A stretch of 64,000 nucleotides of DNA from Streptomyces sp. RKAG293 (lineage in GTDB: Bacteria > Actinomycetota > Actinomycetes > Streptomycetales > Streptomycetaceae). Numbering within the stretch: position 1 is the first letter of the stretch; every line of letters begins with the position of its first letter. Both the position numbers and the translations under genes were made by a program. The stretch is taken from contig NZ_JAJOZB010000001.1 of the NCBI RefSeq assembly GCF_023701745.1, positions 6,743,001 through 6,807,000 of the forward strand, written 5' to 3'. A model generated the notes under the pieces. That model was not told where the DNA came from and did no database searches. It saw only the letters and a program-made list of their open reading frames with translations. Below are positions 32,155-41,151 of the stretch, one piece after another.

Positions 32155-33417
32155 CTACGGCGCCGGGGCCTCCGGAGCCGCCGGCGGCTGGGCCGCGAGG
32201 GCCGCGGTGAGGATCGGCGTGGTCAGCCCGACCTGCCAGGCGCGCGCTCCGTGGCCGGTCAGCACCGCCGAGACCTCCTCGGTGGTGGCCTCGGCCGGCG
32301 GGTCCCAGCACAGCCGGCGCACGGTGTCCGGGGTGATCAGGTTCTCCTGCGGCAGGTTGAGCTCCTCGGCGAGCTTGCTCACCGCGGCCCGCGCGGCGGA
32401 CAGCCGGGCCGCCGCCACCGGGTCCTTGTCGGCCCAGGCGCGCGGCGGCGGGGGACCGACGTAGGCCGGCCCCGGCTGCGGCAGCTCCCGCTCCGGCAGG
32501 GCGCGGGCCCGGTCGATCGCGGCCTGCCACTGGTCGAGCTGGCGGCGGCCCATCCGGTGCCCGAAGCCGGGCAGCGTCGCGAGCACCGTCACGTTCGGCG
32601 GGCCCTCCAGGGCGGCCGTAACGATCGCGGCGTCGGTGAGGATCCGGCCCGGCGAGATGTCCCGCTCCTGGGCGGCCTGGTCGCGGGCGTTCCACAGCTC
32701 GCGCACCACGCCGATCTGCCGGCGGCGGCGGACCTTGTGCATGCCCGACGTACGCCGCCACGGGTCGACCCGGGGTGAGGGCGGCGGAGCGGCGGCGATG
32801 GCCGAGAACTCCTGCAGCGCCCAGTCCAGCTTGCCCTGTTCGCGCAGCTCCTCCTCGAGCGCGTCCCGCAGGTCGACCAGCAGCTCCACGTCGAGCGCCG
32901 CGTACCGCAGCCAGGGCTCGGGGAGCGGGCGGGTGGACCAGTCGACGGCCGAGTGGCCCTTCTCCAGGGCGAAGCCCAGGACGTTCTCGACCATGGCGCC
33001 GAGTCCGACCCGGGGGAAGCCCGCGAGCCGGCCGGCCAGCTCGGTGTCGAACAGGCTCTTGGGCCGCATACCGATCTCGTCGAGACACGGAAGGTCCTGG
33101 GTGGCGGCGTGCAGCACCCATTCGGTGTCGGTGAGGGCAGCGCCCAGGGTGGACAGGTCGGGGCAGCCGACCGGGTCGATCAGCGCGGTCCCGGCTCCCG
33201 TACGGCGCAGCTGGACCAGATAGGCCCGCTGTCCGTAGCGGTATCCGGACGCGCGCTCGGCATCCACGGCGACCGGACCGGAGCCCGCGGCGAATGCCGC
33301 GACGATGTCTGCGAGGGCCTCCGGGCTGGCGGTCACCGGCGGGATTCCCTCGCGCGGGTCCAGCAGCGGGACCGGCGCCGGGGCAGCCTCTGTTGCGGTC
33401 TCTCGGGCGTCGGTCAC
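32155..33417 (-). CDS. rnd: ribonuclease D
   Basis: A 420-residue 3'-5' exoribonuclease. The DEDD catalytic motifs are visible as VAVDAERA (ExoI), LHAATQDLPCLDEIG (ExoII) and YAALDVELLVDL (ExoIII), in the first 200 residues. An HRDC domain follows with LWNARDQAAQERDISPGRIL, and a proline-rich C-terminal extension ends the protein. It trims the 3' ends of structured RNAs. ExoI reads DAE where the canonical motif is DTE. The GTG at 33417 is the first good start; a perfect palindromic hairpin lies just upstream and belongs to the preceding gene. The gene is probably monocistronic. Confidence 0.93.
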   Translation of the reverse strand: MTDARETATEAAPAPVPLLDPREGIPPVTASPEALADIVAAFAAGSGPVAVDAERASGYRYGQRAYLVQLRRTGAGTALIDPVGCPDLSTLGAALTDTEWVLHAATQDLPCLDEIGMRPKSLFDTELAGRLAGFPRVGLGAMVENVLGFALEKGHSAVDWSTRPLPEPWLRYAALDVELLVDLRDALEEELREQGKLDWALQEFSAIAAAPPPSPRVDPWRRTSGMHKVRRRRQIGVVRELWNARDQAAQERDISPGRILTDAAIVTAALEGPPNVTVLATLPGFGHRMGRRQLDQWQAAIDRARALPERELPQPGPAYVGPPPPRAWADKDPVAAARLSAARAAVSKLAEELNLPQENLITPDTVRRLCWDPPAEATTEEVSAVLTGHGARAWQVGLTTPILTAALAAQPPAAPEAPAP

Positions 33418-33444
33418 CCCCTAAGGGTATCCGTGTATCGCGAA

Positions 33445-33476
33445 CGCCCGTCGACGGAACGTTCCGTCGACGGGCG
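33445..33476 (-). terminator. perfect 32-bp palindrome, terminator of the response regulator gene
   Basis: Arms 33445-33460 and 33461-33476 are exact reverse complements with no spacer, giving a 14-15-bp stem with a minimal loop, 27 bases downstream of the response regulator stop on the minus strand. Confidence 0.8.
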
Positions 33477-33503
33477 CAGCGGCCATGCGGGGGTGTGTGA
33501 GGG

Positions 33504-34169
33504 CTAGTGGATGATGCCCGTACGCAGGGCGACAGCGACCATTCCGGCCCGGTCGCCGGTGCCGAGCTTGCGGGCGATACGGGCCAGGTGGCTCTTCACG
33601 GTGAGCGCGGACAGGCCCATCGAGACACCGATCGCCTTGTTCGACTGGCCTTCGGCGACCAGCCGCAGCACCTCGACCTCACGGCCGGAGAGCTCGCGGT
33701 AGCCGCCGGGGTGGCCGGGCGTGCCGGGCGGGCGGCGCTGCATACGGGCGCCCGCCGAACCGACCGGCGCGGCGCCGGGACGGCCCGGCATGCCGCCGAG
33801 GTTGTTGCGGGTACCGGTGACGACGTATCCCTTGACGCCGCCCGCGAGTGCGTTGCGGACGGCGCCGATGTCATCGGCGGCGGAGAGCGCGAGGCCGTTC
33901 GGCCAGCCGGCCGCGCGGGTCTCGGCGAGAAGGGTCAGGCCGGAACCGTCGGGGAGGTGGACATCGGCTACGCAGATGTCGCGGGGGCTGCTGACCCGGG
34001 GCCGGGCCTCGGCGATCGACGAGGCTTCGATCACATCGCGCACACCGAGCGCCCACAGGTGCCGGGTGACGGTGGATCGGACGCGGGGGTCGGCGACGAC
34101 GACCATGGCCGTCGGCTTGTTCGGACGGTAGGCGACCAGGCTCGTGGGCTGCTCGAGAAGAACTGACAC
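33504..34169 (-). CDS. orphan NarL/LuxR-type response regulator with modified receiver
   Basis: A 221-residue regulator with an N-terminal receiver-like domain (residues about 20-130), a Pro/Gly-rich linker and a C-terminal LuxR helix-turn-helix (ELSGREVEVLRLVAEGQSNK ... TVKSHLARIARKL). The putative phosphoacceptor Asp is in CVADVHLPDG and a Lys in GGVKGYVV, but the acidic pocket reads VVADPRV rather than DDH/DDE, and the conserved Thr/Ser-Lys spacing is loose. No kinase is adjacent. It may therefore work without phosphorylation. The start is GTG 34169. From memory it corresponds to S. coelicolor SCO6029. Confidence 0.88.
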   Translation of the reverse strand: MSVLLEQPTSLVAYRPNKPTAMVVVADPRVRSTVTRHLWALGVRDVIEASSIAEARPRVSSPRDICVADVHLPDGSGLTLLAETRAAGWPNGLALSAADDIGAVRNALAGGVKGYVVTGTRNNLGGMPGRPGAAPVGSAGARMQRRPPGTPGHPGGYRELSGREVEVLRLVAEGQSNKAIGVSMGLSALTVKSHLARIARKLGTGDRAGMVAVALRTGIIH

Positions 34170-34387
34170 CGGGCCTCCTGTGGCAAAGGGGGGACTGAGA
34201 GGGTCACAGTCTCCTTCGGCAGCAATTGCCCCGGCCTTTAGGGAATGATCACGATTTGTTGAGTAACAATTCCGGCAAATCGGACGCTCACTCGAACAAG
34301 ATCATGTCGAGCGGCGGCCGGACACGCGGCGGAACCGCGCCAAAATACCGGGAAAACCGGCCAAGTACGCGGTTACCGGACGGGCCG

Positions 34388-35014
34388 TCAGCCGCGGCGC
34401 TTGGGCATCGGCACGACGCCGCCGGGCAGGTCCTGCGACTCATGGCCCTCGGTGGGCGGCAGCCCCGCGCAGGCGCAGAGCAGATCGCACCAGGCCGCCA
34501 GGTGGTCCGCGACGGCCGGGATCCCGTCCGGGCCCTCGGTGGGGGTCCAGGACGCCCGGATCTCGATCGCCGTCGCGTCGGGTCGCTCCGCGATCCCGCC
34601 GAAGTAGTGCGAGGAACTGCGCGAGACCGTTCCGCTCGGCTCGGTGTACTCCGCGCCGCGCGCCTCCAGGGCGCCGGTCAGCCAGGACCAGCTCACCTCG
34701 GGCAGCAGCGGGTCCACCGCCATCTCCGGCTCCAGATCGGCGCGCACCAGCGTGACCAGCCGGAACGTGCCGTTCCAGGCCTCATGGCCGTCCGGTTCGT
34801 GGAGCAGGATGAGCCGGCCGTCGGCCAGCTCCTCGCCGTCCACCACGACCGCCGCTTCCAGCGCGTACGCGTACGACGCGAGACGCTTGGGCGGGGCTGT
34901 CGTGTCGATCTCCACTTCGGGCCGTACCCGCGCGGAACTCAACGCGTCTACCGCGCGCTGAAAGGGGAGTGGTGCGCCGTCCCCGTCCGCAAGGTGCCCG
35001 TGAACCGCTGCCAT
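34388..35014 (-). CDS. DUF3000 family protein
   Basis: A 208-residue actinobacterial protein of unknown function, recognised as DUF3000 from its sequence (RRLASYAY-like segment, DGRLILLHEPDGHEAWNGTF, PEVSWSWLTGALE) and its position beside hemE. No signal peptide or membrane helix is seen. The last residues are basic (MPKRRG). ATG 35014 is chosen; a much longer frame would run antisense through hemE. It diverges from hemE with 90 bases between starts. The 218 bases upstream of the response regulator and downstream of this gene hold a small TTGTT-GAGT-AACAA repeat at 34256-34269 only. Confidence 0.8.
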   Translation of the reverse strand: MAAVHGHLADGDGAPLPFQRAVDALSSARVRPEVEIDTTAPPKRLASYAYALEAAVVVDGEELADGRLILLHEPDGHEAWNGTFRLVTLVRADLEPEMAVDPLLPEVSWSWLTGALEARGAEYTEPSGTVSRSSSHYFGGIAERPDATAIEIRASWTPTEGPDGIPAVADHLAAWCDLLCACAGLPPTEGHESQDLPGGVVPMPKRRG

Positions 35015-35104
35015 GCCCGGAAGACTAGGCCGCCCGCGGCCTCCACGGGTGGAGCAACACCCGGGCGCGTGGGTCGCATCCCGGCGCGTGCGAAGATTCA
35101 CGGC

Positions 35105-36148
35105 GTGAGTGCGCACCAGCAGACCGCTGCTTCCCCGTTCATCCGCGCCTGTCGGCGTCAGTCCGTGCCGCACACCCCGGTGTGGTTCATGCGGCAGGCC
35201 GGCCGATCGCTGCCCGAGTACCTCAAGCTCCGTGAGGGCACCGCCATGCTGGAGTCCTGCATGCGGCCCGACATGGTCACCGAGATCACGCTCCAGCCGG
35301 TGCGCCGCCACAAAGTCGACGCGGCCATCTACTTCAGCGACATCGTCGTCCCCCTCAAGGCCATCGGCCTCGACCTCGACATCAAGCCCGGCGTCGGCCC
35401 GGTCGTCGAGGAGCCGATCCGTACCCGCGCCGACCTCGGCCGGCTGCGGGCGCTGGAGCCCGACGACGTGAAGTACGTGACCGAGGCCATCGGGATGCTC
35501 ACCGGAGAGCTGGGCGAGACCCCGCTCATCGGCTTCGCGGGCGCGCCCTTCACCCTCGCCAGCTACCTCGTCGAGGGCGGCCCGTCCCGCAACCACGAGC
35601 GCACCAAGGCGCTCATGTACGGCGACCCCGAGCTGTGGGCCGACCTGCTGGACCGGCTCGCCGACATCACCGCCGCCTTCCTCAAGGTGCAGATCGAGGC
35701 CGGCGCCAGCGCCGTCCAGCTCTTCGACTCCTGGGTCGGGGCGCTCTCCCCGGAGGACTACCGGCGCTATGTCATGCCGTCCTCGGTGAAGGTCTTCGAG
35801 GCCGTCGCGGGCTACGGCGTACCGCGGATCCACTTCGGCGTCGGCACCGGTGAGCTGCTCGGGCTGATGGGCGAGGCCGGCGCGGACGTCGTCGGCGTCG
35901 ACTGGCGCGTCCCGCTCAACGAGGCGGCCCGCCGGGTCGGCCCCCACAAGGCGCTCCAGGGGAACCTCGACCCGGCGGTGCTCTTCGCCCCGACGTCCGC
36001 CGTCGAGACGAAGACCCGCGAGGTGCTCTACTCGGCGACCGATCTGCCCGGCCACATCTTCAACCTCGGCCATGGAGTCCTGCCCAGCACCGACCCCGAC
36101 GCGCTCACCCGCCTCGTGGACTTCGTGCACCGCACCACCGAGGTCTGA
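35105..36148 (+). CDS. hemE: uroporphyrinogen decarboxylase
   Basis: A 347-residue cytosolic enzyme that decarboxylates uroporphyrinogen III to coproporphyrinogen III. The N-terminal signature FMRQAGRSLPEYLKLR, the catalytic Asp in FSDIVVP, FAGAPFTLASYLVEGG and the C-terminal GHGVLPSTDPD are present. GTG 35105 gives the normal family length. It converges with the DUF4349 gene, seven bases apart. Together with the coproporphyrinogen oxidase and HemQ encoded 1-3 kb downstream it covers three steps of the coproporphyrin-dependent haem pathway of actinobacteria. Confidence 0.97.
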   Translation: MSAHQQTAASPFIRACRRQSVPHTPVWFMRQAGRSLPEYLKLREGTAMLESCMRPDMVTEITLQPVRRHKVDAAIYFSDIVVPLKAIGLDLDIKPGVGPVVEEPIRTRADLGRLRALEPDDVKYVTEAIGMLTGELGETPLIGFAGAPFTLASYLVEGGPSRNHERTKALMYGDPELWADLLDRLADITAAFLKVQIEAGASAVQLFDSWVGALSPEDYRRYVMPSSVKVFEAVAGYGVPRIHFGVGTGELLGLMGEAGADVVGVDWRVPLNEAARRVGPHKALQGNLDPAVLFAPTSAVETKTREVLYSATDLPGHIFNLGHGVLPSTDPDALTRLVDFVHRTTEV

Positions 36149-36155
36149 CGGGGCT

Positions 36156-37106
36156 CTACTCCTCGGCGGCGCTCTCCTTCTCCCGCACCACGCGCGGCGA
36201 GGGGGAGAGCCTGCGGCGGACGACCACGAAGACGAACCAGCCGGCGAGGCCCAGGGCGGCGAACGGCAGCGCCACCGAGAGCACGATCAGGATCCCGCGC
36301 AGCGCCACGTAGAAGGCGTGCCAGCCGGTGCCCAGCGCGTTCCCGACCGACTCCCAGAAACCGTCGTCCTTCTTCGGCGGCGCGGAGGCGGGGTGTTCCG
36401 GCTCGGACAGCACCAGCGAGACGGTCGCCAGGTTCGTGCGCTCCTTCAGCGACGCCTGCTGGGCCTGCAGCGCCTCCAAGTTGGCTTCCCTGGTGCTGAG
36501 TTCACCCTCAAGAGTGACCACGTCGCTGAGTTGTGTGGTCCGGTTCATCAGCTCCCGCACCCGCGCGAGGCTCGCCTGCTGCGAGCGGATGCGGCTCTCC
36601 ACATCCACCACCTGGCCGGTGACGTCCTCGGTGCTGACCTTGCGTTCGATCAGCCTGCCGAGGCCGGCGAGATCGTTCAGCACCTTGTCGTAGGACTCCG
36701 GCGGCACCCGCAGGGTGATGGTGGAGTGCTCCAGGCCCTGACCGTCGCGGCTGGTGTTCTCGTCCCCGATGTAGCCGCCCGCCCCGGTGACCAGGGTCCG
36801 TGCCGACACGAGGGCGGCGGCGACGCCGTCCTTCGCCTCGACGCTGAGCGTCGCGGTGCGCACCACGTAGTTCTGGGACGGCGCGGGGGTCTTGGTGGTG
36901 GCGCCCTTCGCGGTGCCGGGCGCCGCCGACGGCGCGTCCGCCGCGCCCCTCGCGTCCGCCTGCTGCGGCGCCGCGGCGGCCTTGTCCGCTTTGCTGTCGT
37001 TCGACGAGCCCGAGGCACCGCACCCCGAGACGGTGAGCACGGCTGTCAGTGCGGCGGCGGCGAGGGCCGCGAAGGGTCTGCGGCGGATGGTGGTCGGCTG
37101 GCGCAT
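36156..37106 (-). CDS. DUF4349 lipoprotein
   Basis: A 316-residue protein with a lipoprotein signal (MRQPTTIRRRPFAALAAA, lipobox VSGC, Cys29), an Ala/Pro-rich linker, a DUF4349 domain (YVVRTATLSVEAKDGVAAAL onward) containing a coiled-coil segment rich in Leu/Glu/Gln (about residues 185-225), and a C-terminal transmembrane helix with a basic tail (VVRRRLSPSPR). It would span from the lipid-anchored outer-leaflet end to a cytoplasmic tail. Function is unknown; homologues are widespread. The start is ATG 37106, 151 bases divergent from hemG. Confidence 0.88.
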   Translation of the reverse strand: MRQPTTIRRRPFAALAAAALTAVLTVSGCGASGSSNDSKADKAAAAPQQADARGAADAPSAAPGTAKGATTKTPAPSQNYVVRTATLSVEAKDGVAAALVSARTLVTGAGGYIGDENTSRDGQGLEHSTITLRVPPESYDKVLNDLAGLGRLIERKVSTEDVTGQVVDVESRIRSQQASLARVRELMNRTTQLSDVVTLEGELSTREANLEALQAQQASLKERTNLATVSLVLSEPEHPASAPPKKDDGFWESVGNALGTGWHAFYVALRGILIVLSVALPFAALGLAGWFVFVVVRRRLSPSPRVVREKESAAEE

Positions 37107-37257
37107 CGAACTCCCCCAGAGATCGTTCACCGGCAGGAAACCGGTGATGGAACCGGTGTTGGCGATACGACGTGGAGAGGCCGGCCGGGGTTGCGGATCC
37201 CCGGTCCCGAAGCGGTCACGTTTAGAGCTCGTTCCGGAATCTGGGACAGTGGAGGGC

Positions 37258-38700
37258 ATGACCGACACACACCGCGGAACAGGGCATGTGATCGTCGTCG
37301 GCGGCGGCGTCTCCGGACTCGCCGCCGCCCACTTCCTGGCCGGAGGCGGCGCGCGGGTGACGGTGCTGGAGGGATCGGCCCGGCTCGGCGGAAAGCTGTA
37401 CGCGGACGAGATCGCCGGCGTGCCCGTGGACCTGGGCGCCGAGTCGATGCTCGCGCGCCGGCCGGAAGCGGTCGCGCTGGCCCGCGAGGTGGGGCTCGGC
37501 GACCGGCTGGAGCCGCCCGCGGTGTCGGGCGCCGCCCTGTGGACCCGGGGCCGGCTGCGGGCCCTGCCACAGGGGCACGTCATGGGAGTCCCCGGCGATC
37601 TGGGCCCCCTCGCGGCCTCCGGCCTGCTGTCGCCCGCGGGCCTCGCCCGGCTGCCGCTGGACCACGTACTGCCCCGGACGAAGATCGGCGAGGACGTCGC
37701 CGTGGGCGGGTTCGTCGCCGCGCGGCTCGGTCACGAGGTCGTCGACCGGCTGGTGGAGCCGCTGCTCGGCGGTGTCTACGCGGGCAACGCCTACGAGATC
37801 TCGCTGCGCGCGGCCATGCCCCAGCTCTTCGAGGCGGCCCGGTCGGGACGCTCCCTCATCGAGGCCGTGCGCGGTGTCCAGCGGCGCGCCGCCAGGACCG
37901 CCCCGGACGGACCGGTGTTCATGGGCATCCGCGGAGGCGTCGGGCAGCTGCCGGTCGCCGTCGCCGAGGCGTGCCGGGCCGCCGGTGTCACCATCGAGAC
38001 CGGCGCGCCGGCCAGGGAACTGCGCCGCACCGCGAGCGGCTGGCAGGTCACCGTCGGCGACCGGGTGCTCGACGCCGACGCCGTCCTGATCGCCGCGCCC
38101 GCCCCGGCCGCCGCCCGGCTGCTGGCGGCCGAGTCGCCCGTCGCCGCCGCGGAGCTGTCGGCGGTGGAGTACGCCAGCATGGCGCTGGTCACCATGGCGT
38201 TCCGGCGGCGCGACGTGCTGCGGATGCCGAAGGGCACCGGCTTCCTGGTGCCGCCGGTCGACGGAAAGACGATCAAGGCGTCCACCTTCTCCTCCCACAA
38301 GTGGGGATGGATCGACGAGGCGGGACCCGACACCTTCGTGCTGCGCACCTCCGTCGGCCGGCACGGCGACGAGGCGGACCTGGCCTGGGACGACACCGAC
38401 CTCGTCCGCCTGTCGCGGCGCGACCTGGGCGAGGCCATCGGGCTGTCCGCGGCGCCCGTCGCGGCCCGTGTCACCCGCTGGGACGGCGGACTGCCGCAGT
38501 ACCCGGTCGGCCATGTCGAGCGCGTCGCCAGGATCCGCGAACAGGTCGGGAAGCTGCCGGGGCTCGCGGTCTGCGGCGCGGTGTACGACGGGGTCGGGAT
38601 TCCGGCCTGCATCGCCAGCGCCCGCAAGGCGGCCGACGAGGTGCTGACCTCCCTGGCCACGACCCTGGCGACAGGCGGCGCACGGGACACGGGAGAATGA
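37258..38700 (+). CDS. hemG: coproporphyrinogen III/protoporphyrinogen oxidase (CgoX/HemY type)
   Basis: A 480-residue FAD enzyme. The dinucleotide-binding motif VIVVGGGVSGLAAAHFLAGG is at residues 11-30, followed by the family segment GGKLYADEIAGVPVDLGAES; the C-terminal FAD motif reads GIPACIASARKAADEV. Annotated as hemG in Streptomyces, but because HemQ is encoded five bases downstream and actinobacteria use the coproporphyrin route, the likely reaction is coproporphyrinogen III to coproporphyrin III. The ATG is preceded by GGAGGG. It is cotranscribed with hemQ. Confidence 0.94.
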   Translation: MTDTHRGTGHVIVVGGGVSGLAAAHFLAGGGARVTVLEGSARLGGKLYADEIAGVPVDLGAESMLARRPEAVALAREVGLGDRLEPPAVSGAALWTRGRLRALPQGHVMGVPGDLGPLAASGLLSPAGLARLPLDHVLPRTKIGEDVAVGGFVAARLGHEVVDRLVEPLLGGVYAGNAYEISLRAAMPQLFEAARSGRSLIEAVRGVQRRAARTAPDGPVFMGIRGGVGQLPVAVAEACRAAGVTIETGAPARELRRTASGWQVTVGDRVLDADAVLIAAPAPAAARLLAAESPVAAAELSAVEYASMALVTMAFRRRDVLRMPKGTGFLVPPVDGKTIKASTFSSHKWGWIDEAGPDTFVLRTSVGRHGDEADLAWDDTDLVRLSRRDLGEAIGLSAAPVAARVTRWDGGLPQYPVGHVERVARIREQVGKLPGLAVCGAVYDGVGIPACIASARKAADEVLTSLATTLATGGARDTGE

Positions 38701-38704
38701 CGGC

Positions 38705-39439
38705 ATGACTGACTCGACTGCTGCCCCCGACGCCCCGGACAGGACTCCGAACGCCGGCAAGAAGGCGAAGGACCTCAACGAGGTCATCCGCTACACCCTC
38801 TGGTCCGTCTTCCGGCTGCGCGACGTGCTGCCCGAGGACCGCTCCGGATACGCCGACGAGGTGGAGGAGCTGTTCGCGCAGCTCGCCGCGAAGGACGTCA
38901 CGGTGCGCGGCACCTACGACGTGTCGGGGCTCCGGGCGGACGCCGACCTCATGATCTGGTGGCACGCGGAGACCGCGGAGGCGCTGCAGGAGGCCTACAA
39001 CCTCTTCCGCCGCACCCAGCTCGGCCGCGCGATGGTCCCGGTGTGGTCGAACATGGCGCTGCACCGCCCCGCGGAGTTCAACAAGTCGCACGTCCCGGCG
39101 TTCATCGCCGACGAGACGGTGCGCAGGTACGTCAGCGTCTACCCGTTCGTGCGCTCCTACGACTGGTACCTGCTGCCCGACGAGGACCGCCGCCGGATGC
39201 TCGCCGACCACGGCAAGATGGCGCGCGGCTTCCCGGACGTGCGGGCCAACACCGTCCCGGCCTTCACGCTCGGCGACTACGAGTGGATCCTCGCCTTCGA
39301 GGCGGACGAACTGCACCGCATCGTCGACCTGATGCGGCACCTCCGCGCGTCCGAGGCACGGATGCACGTACGCGAGGAGGTGCCGTTCTACACCGGGCGG
39401 CGCAAGGAGATCGGCGAGCTGGTGGCCGGCCTGGCGTAA
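38705..39439 (+). CDS. hemQ: hydrogen peroxide-dependent coproheme decarboxylase (HemQ/ChdC)
   Basis: A 244-residue chlorite-dismutase-fold protein that converts coproheme to protohaem b. The catalytic Tyr is in VYPFVRSYDWYLLP and the proximal His in RMLADHGKMARGFP; the MIWWHAETAEALQE and FTLGDYEWILAFE blocks are typical. About 20 N-terminal residues are disordered (Pro/Ala/Asp/Lys). It starts five bases after the hemG-type gene in the same operon. Presence confirms the coproporphyrin-dependent pathway. Confidence 0.96.
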   Translation: MTDSTAAPDAPDRTPNAGKKAKDLNEVIRYTLWSVFRLRDVLPEDRSGYADEVEELFAQLAAKDVTVRGTYDVSGLRADADLMIWWHAETAEALQEAYNLFRRTQLGRAMVPVWSNMALHRPAEFNKSHVPAFIADETVRRYVSVYPFVRSYDWYLLPDEDRRRMLADHGKMARGFPDVRANTVPAFTLGDYEWILAFEADELHRIVDLMRHLRASEARMHVREEVPFYTGRRKEIGELVAGLA

Positions 39440-39447
39440 CGCCGGCC

Positions 39448-41019
39448 CTACGGCTTGGGCTCGGGATGCGGACCGCACGTGGGCGTGCGGTCCGTTCCCG
39501 TCTCACCGCGCAGCAGATACGCGTCGACGCGGTTGTTGACGCAGGTGTTGGGGCCGTACGCGACGCCGTGCGAGCCGGAGCGCCGCTCGGTGAGGAGTAC
39601 GGAACCGGGCAGCCGGCGCTGGAGTTCCACGGCGCCCGCGTGCGGGGTCGCGGCGTCGCGCTCGGCGGAGACGAGCAGCACCGGCGGCAGCTGACGGCCG
39701 AACGTGCGCACCTCCAGGGGCTGCCGGTGCGGTCCCTTCCAGAAGGCGCACGGCAGGTTCATCCAGGCGTTGTCCCAGGTCTCGAAGGGGGCGGTGCGGG
39801 CCAGTGCGGTGTTGTCGCGGTCCCAGGTGAACCAGTCGCGCGGCCAGGGCGAGTCGGCGCACTCGACGGCCGTGTAGACCGCGTTGCCGTTCTCGTTCTC
39901 GACGGCCCTGGCCGGGTTGGGGGAGGCCTCGGCGATCAGCGGCTTCGGGTCGCCGTGTACATACGCGGACAGGGCGGCGGCCAGCTCCGGCCAGGTCTCG
40001 TCGTAGTACCCGGCGCCGAGGTAGGCGGCCTGCAGCTGGCCGGGGCCGACCACGCCGCCCGCCGGCCGCTCGGCCAGCTCGGACCGCACCGCGTCGTAGG
40101 CCTTCTGCACCTGCGCCCGGTCGGTGCCCAGGTGGTACGCGGAGTCGTACTTCGCCACCCAATCGCGCCAGTCGGCCCAGCGGATCTCGAAGGCGGCGTC
40201 CTGCTCCAGGTTGGCCTGGTACCAGATCTGGCGCGGGTCGGGATTGACGACGCTGTCGAAGACCATGCGGCGCACATGCCGGGGGAAGAGCGTCGCGTAC
40301 ACCGCGCCGAGGTAGGTGCCGTAGGAGGCGCCGTAGAAGTTGAGCTTGCGCTCGCCGAGCGCGGCGCGGATGACGTCGAGGTCGCGGGCGCTGTTGAGCG
40401 AGGTGAGGTACGGCAGCAGATGCCCGGAGCGCCGCTCGCAGCCTTCCGCGTACGCCTTCGCGTCCGCGATCCGGGCCTGCTTGTCGCGCTCGCTGGTCGG
40501 CTGCGCGTCGCGGGTGGGGGCCTTGGCGTAGTCCGCGGGGGCCTCGCAGGAGATGGGCGCCGACCGGCCGACGCCGCGCGGGTCGAAGCCCACGAAGTCG
40601 TAGGCGCGGGCGGCCTTGGCGTACTCCTTGATCTTCAGGACGCTGAACAGCGGGAAGTACAGCCCCGAGCCGCCGGGTCCGCCGGGGTTGTAGACCAGGG
40701 CGCCCTGCCGCTCGCCGGCCGGTCCGGTGGCGGCGACGCGGCTGATGACCAGCTTCAGCCGCTCGCCGTCGGGCCGGGCGTAGTCCAGCGGTACGGACAC
40801 GGTGCCGCACCGGACGGAGGCGGGCAGCCGGGTCGCGGTGGCGCACCTGCCGTACGTCACCCCGGCCAGAGCGGCGCGCCCGGCGGCGACGGCCACGCCG
40901 CGCGCCTCGGCCACCCGGTCGCCGTGCGGCGGTCCCTGGGCCGCCGATCCGGGGGGAGCGATGGCCAGGGTGCTCAGCGCCAGGGTTCCTGCGACGCCGT
41001 ACAGGGCAATTGATCGCAC
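39448..41019 (-). CDS. secreted TAP-like alpha/beta-hydrolase (tripeptidyl aminopeptidase family)
   Basis: A 523-residue exported serine hydrolase. A Sec signal peptide spans about residues 1-27 (ending PPGSAA). The oxyanion loop region VYNPGGPGGSG, the nucleophile Ser in NFYGASYGTYLGAVYA, the Asp in VSAERDAATPH and the His in RSGSHGVAYG form the catalytic set of the Streptomyces SlpD/E and TAP family, which release N-terminal tripeptides from extracellular proteins. The C-terminal TAP-like domain is complete. GTG 41019 is preferred for its spacing from GAGAGG; TTG 41022 is possible. The 3' coding end contains a terminator-like hairpin shared with the convergent hemQ. Confidence 0.92.
   Translation of the reverse strand: MRSIALYGVAGTLALSTLAIAPPGSAAQGPPHGDRVAEARGVAVAAGRAALAGVTYGRCATATRLPASVRCGTVSVPLDYARPDGERLKLVISRVAATGPAGERQGALVYNPGGPGGSGLYFPLFSVLKIKEYAKAARAYDFVGFDPRGVGRSAPISCEAPADYAKAPTRDAQPTSERDKQARIADAKAYAEGCERRSGHLLPYLTSLNSARDLDVIRAALGERKLNFYGASYGTYLGAVYATLFPRHVRRMVFDSVVNPDPRQIWYQANLEQDAAFEIRWADWRDWVAKYDSAYHLGTDRAQVQKAYDAVRSELAERPAGGVVGPGQLQAAYLGAGYYDETWPELAAALSAYVHGDPKPLIAEASPNPARAVENENGNAVYTAVECADSPWPRDWFTWDRDNTALARTAPFETWDNAWMNLPCAFWKGPHRQPLEVRTFGRQLPPVLLVSAERDAATPHAGAVELQRRLPGSVLLTERRSGSHGVAYGPNTCVNNRVDAYLLRGETGTDRTPTCGPHPEPKP
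39469..39494. terminator. hairpin inside the 3' end of the peptidase gene, convergent with hemQ
   Basis: Ten-base perfect arms (39469-39478 and 39485-39494) with a 6-nt loop. It lies 30 bases after the hemQ stop and 21 bases before the peptidase stop, so a shared convergent terminator is plausible. Confidence 0.55.
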
Positions 41020-41151
41020 CAATGATCCTCTCGTGTCAGGTCATGACAAAAGGGATCCTTGGGGCGGTGGTGGATGAAGTAAAGGACAACCGGCGGGTGT
41101 CGTCCCCCGACCACCCCGGCCGCGCGGGATGGGCACGACCGGCCGGGGTCG

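Noticed and set aside
36072..41013. Very long open frames opposite or across hemE/hemG/hemQ and the peptidase gene (up to 878 codons)
   Set aside because: They are shadows of high-GC genes: translations are Arg/Gly/Pro/Ala-rich, have no ribosome site, and the opposite or other frame encodes recognisable proteins.
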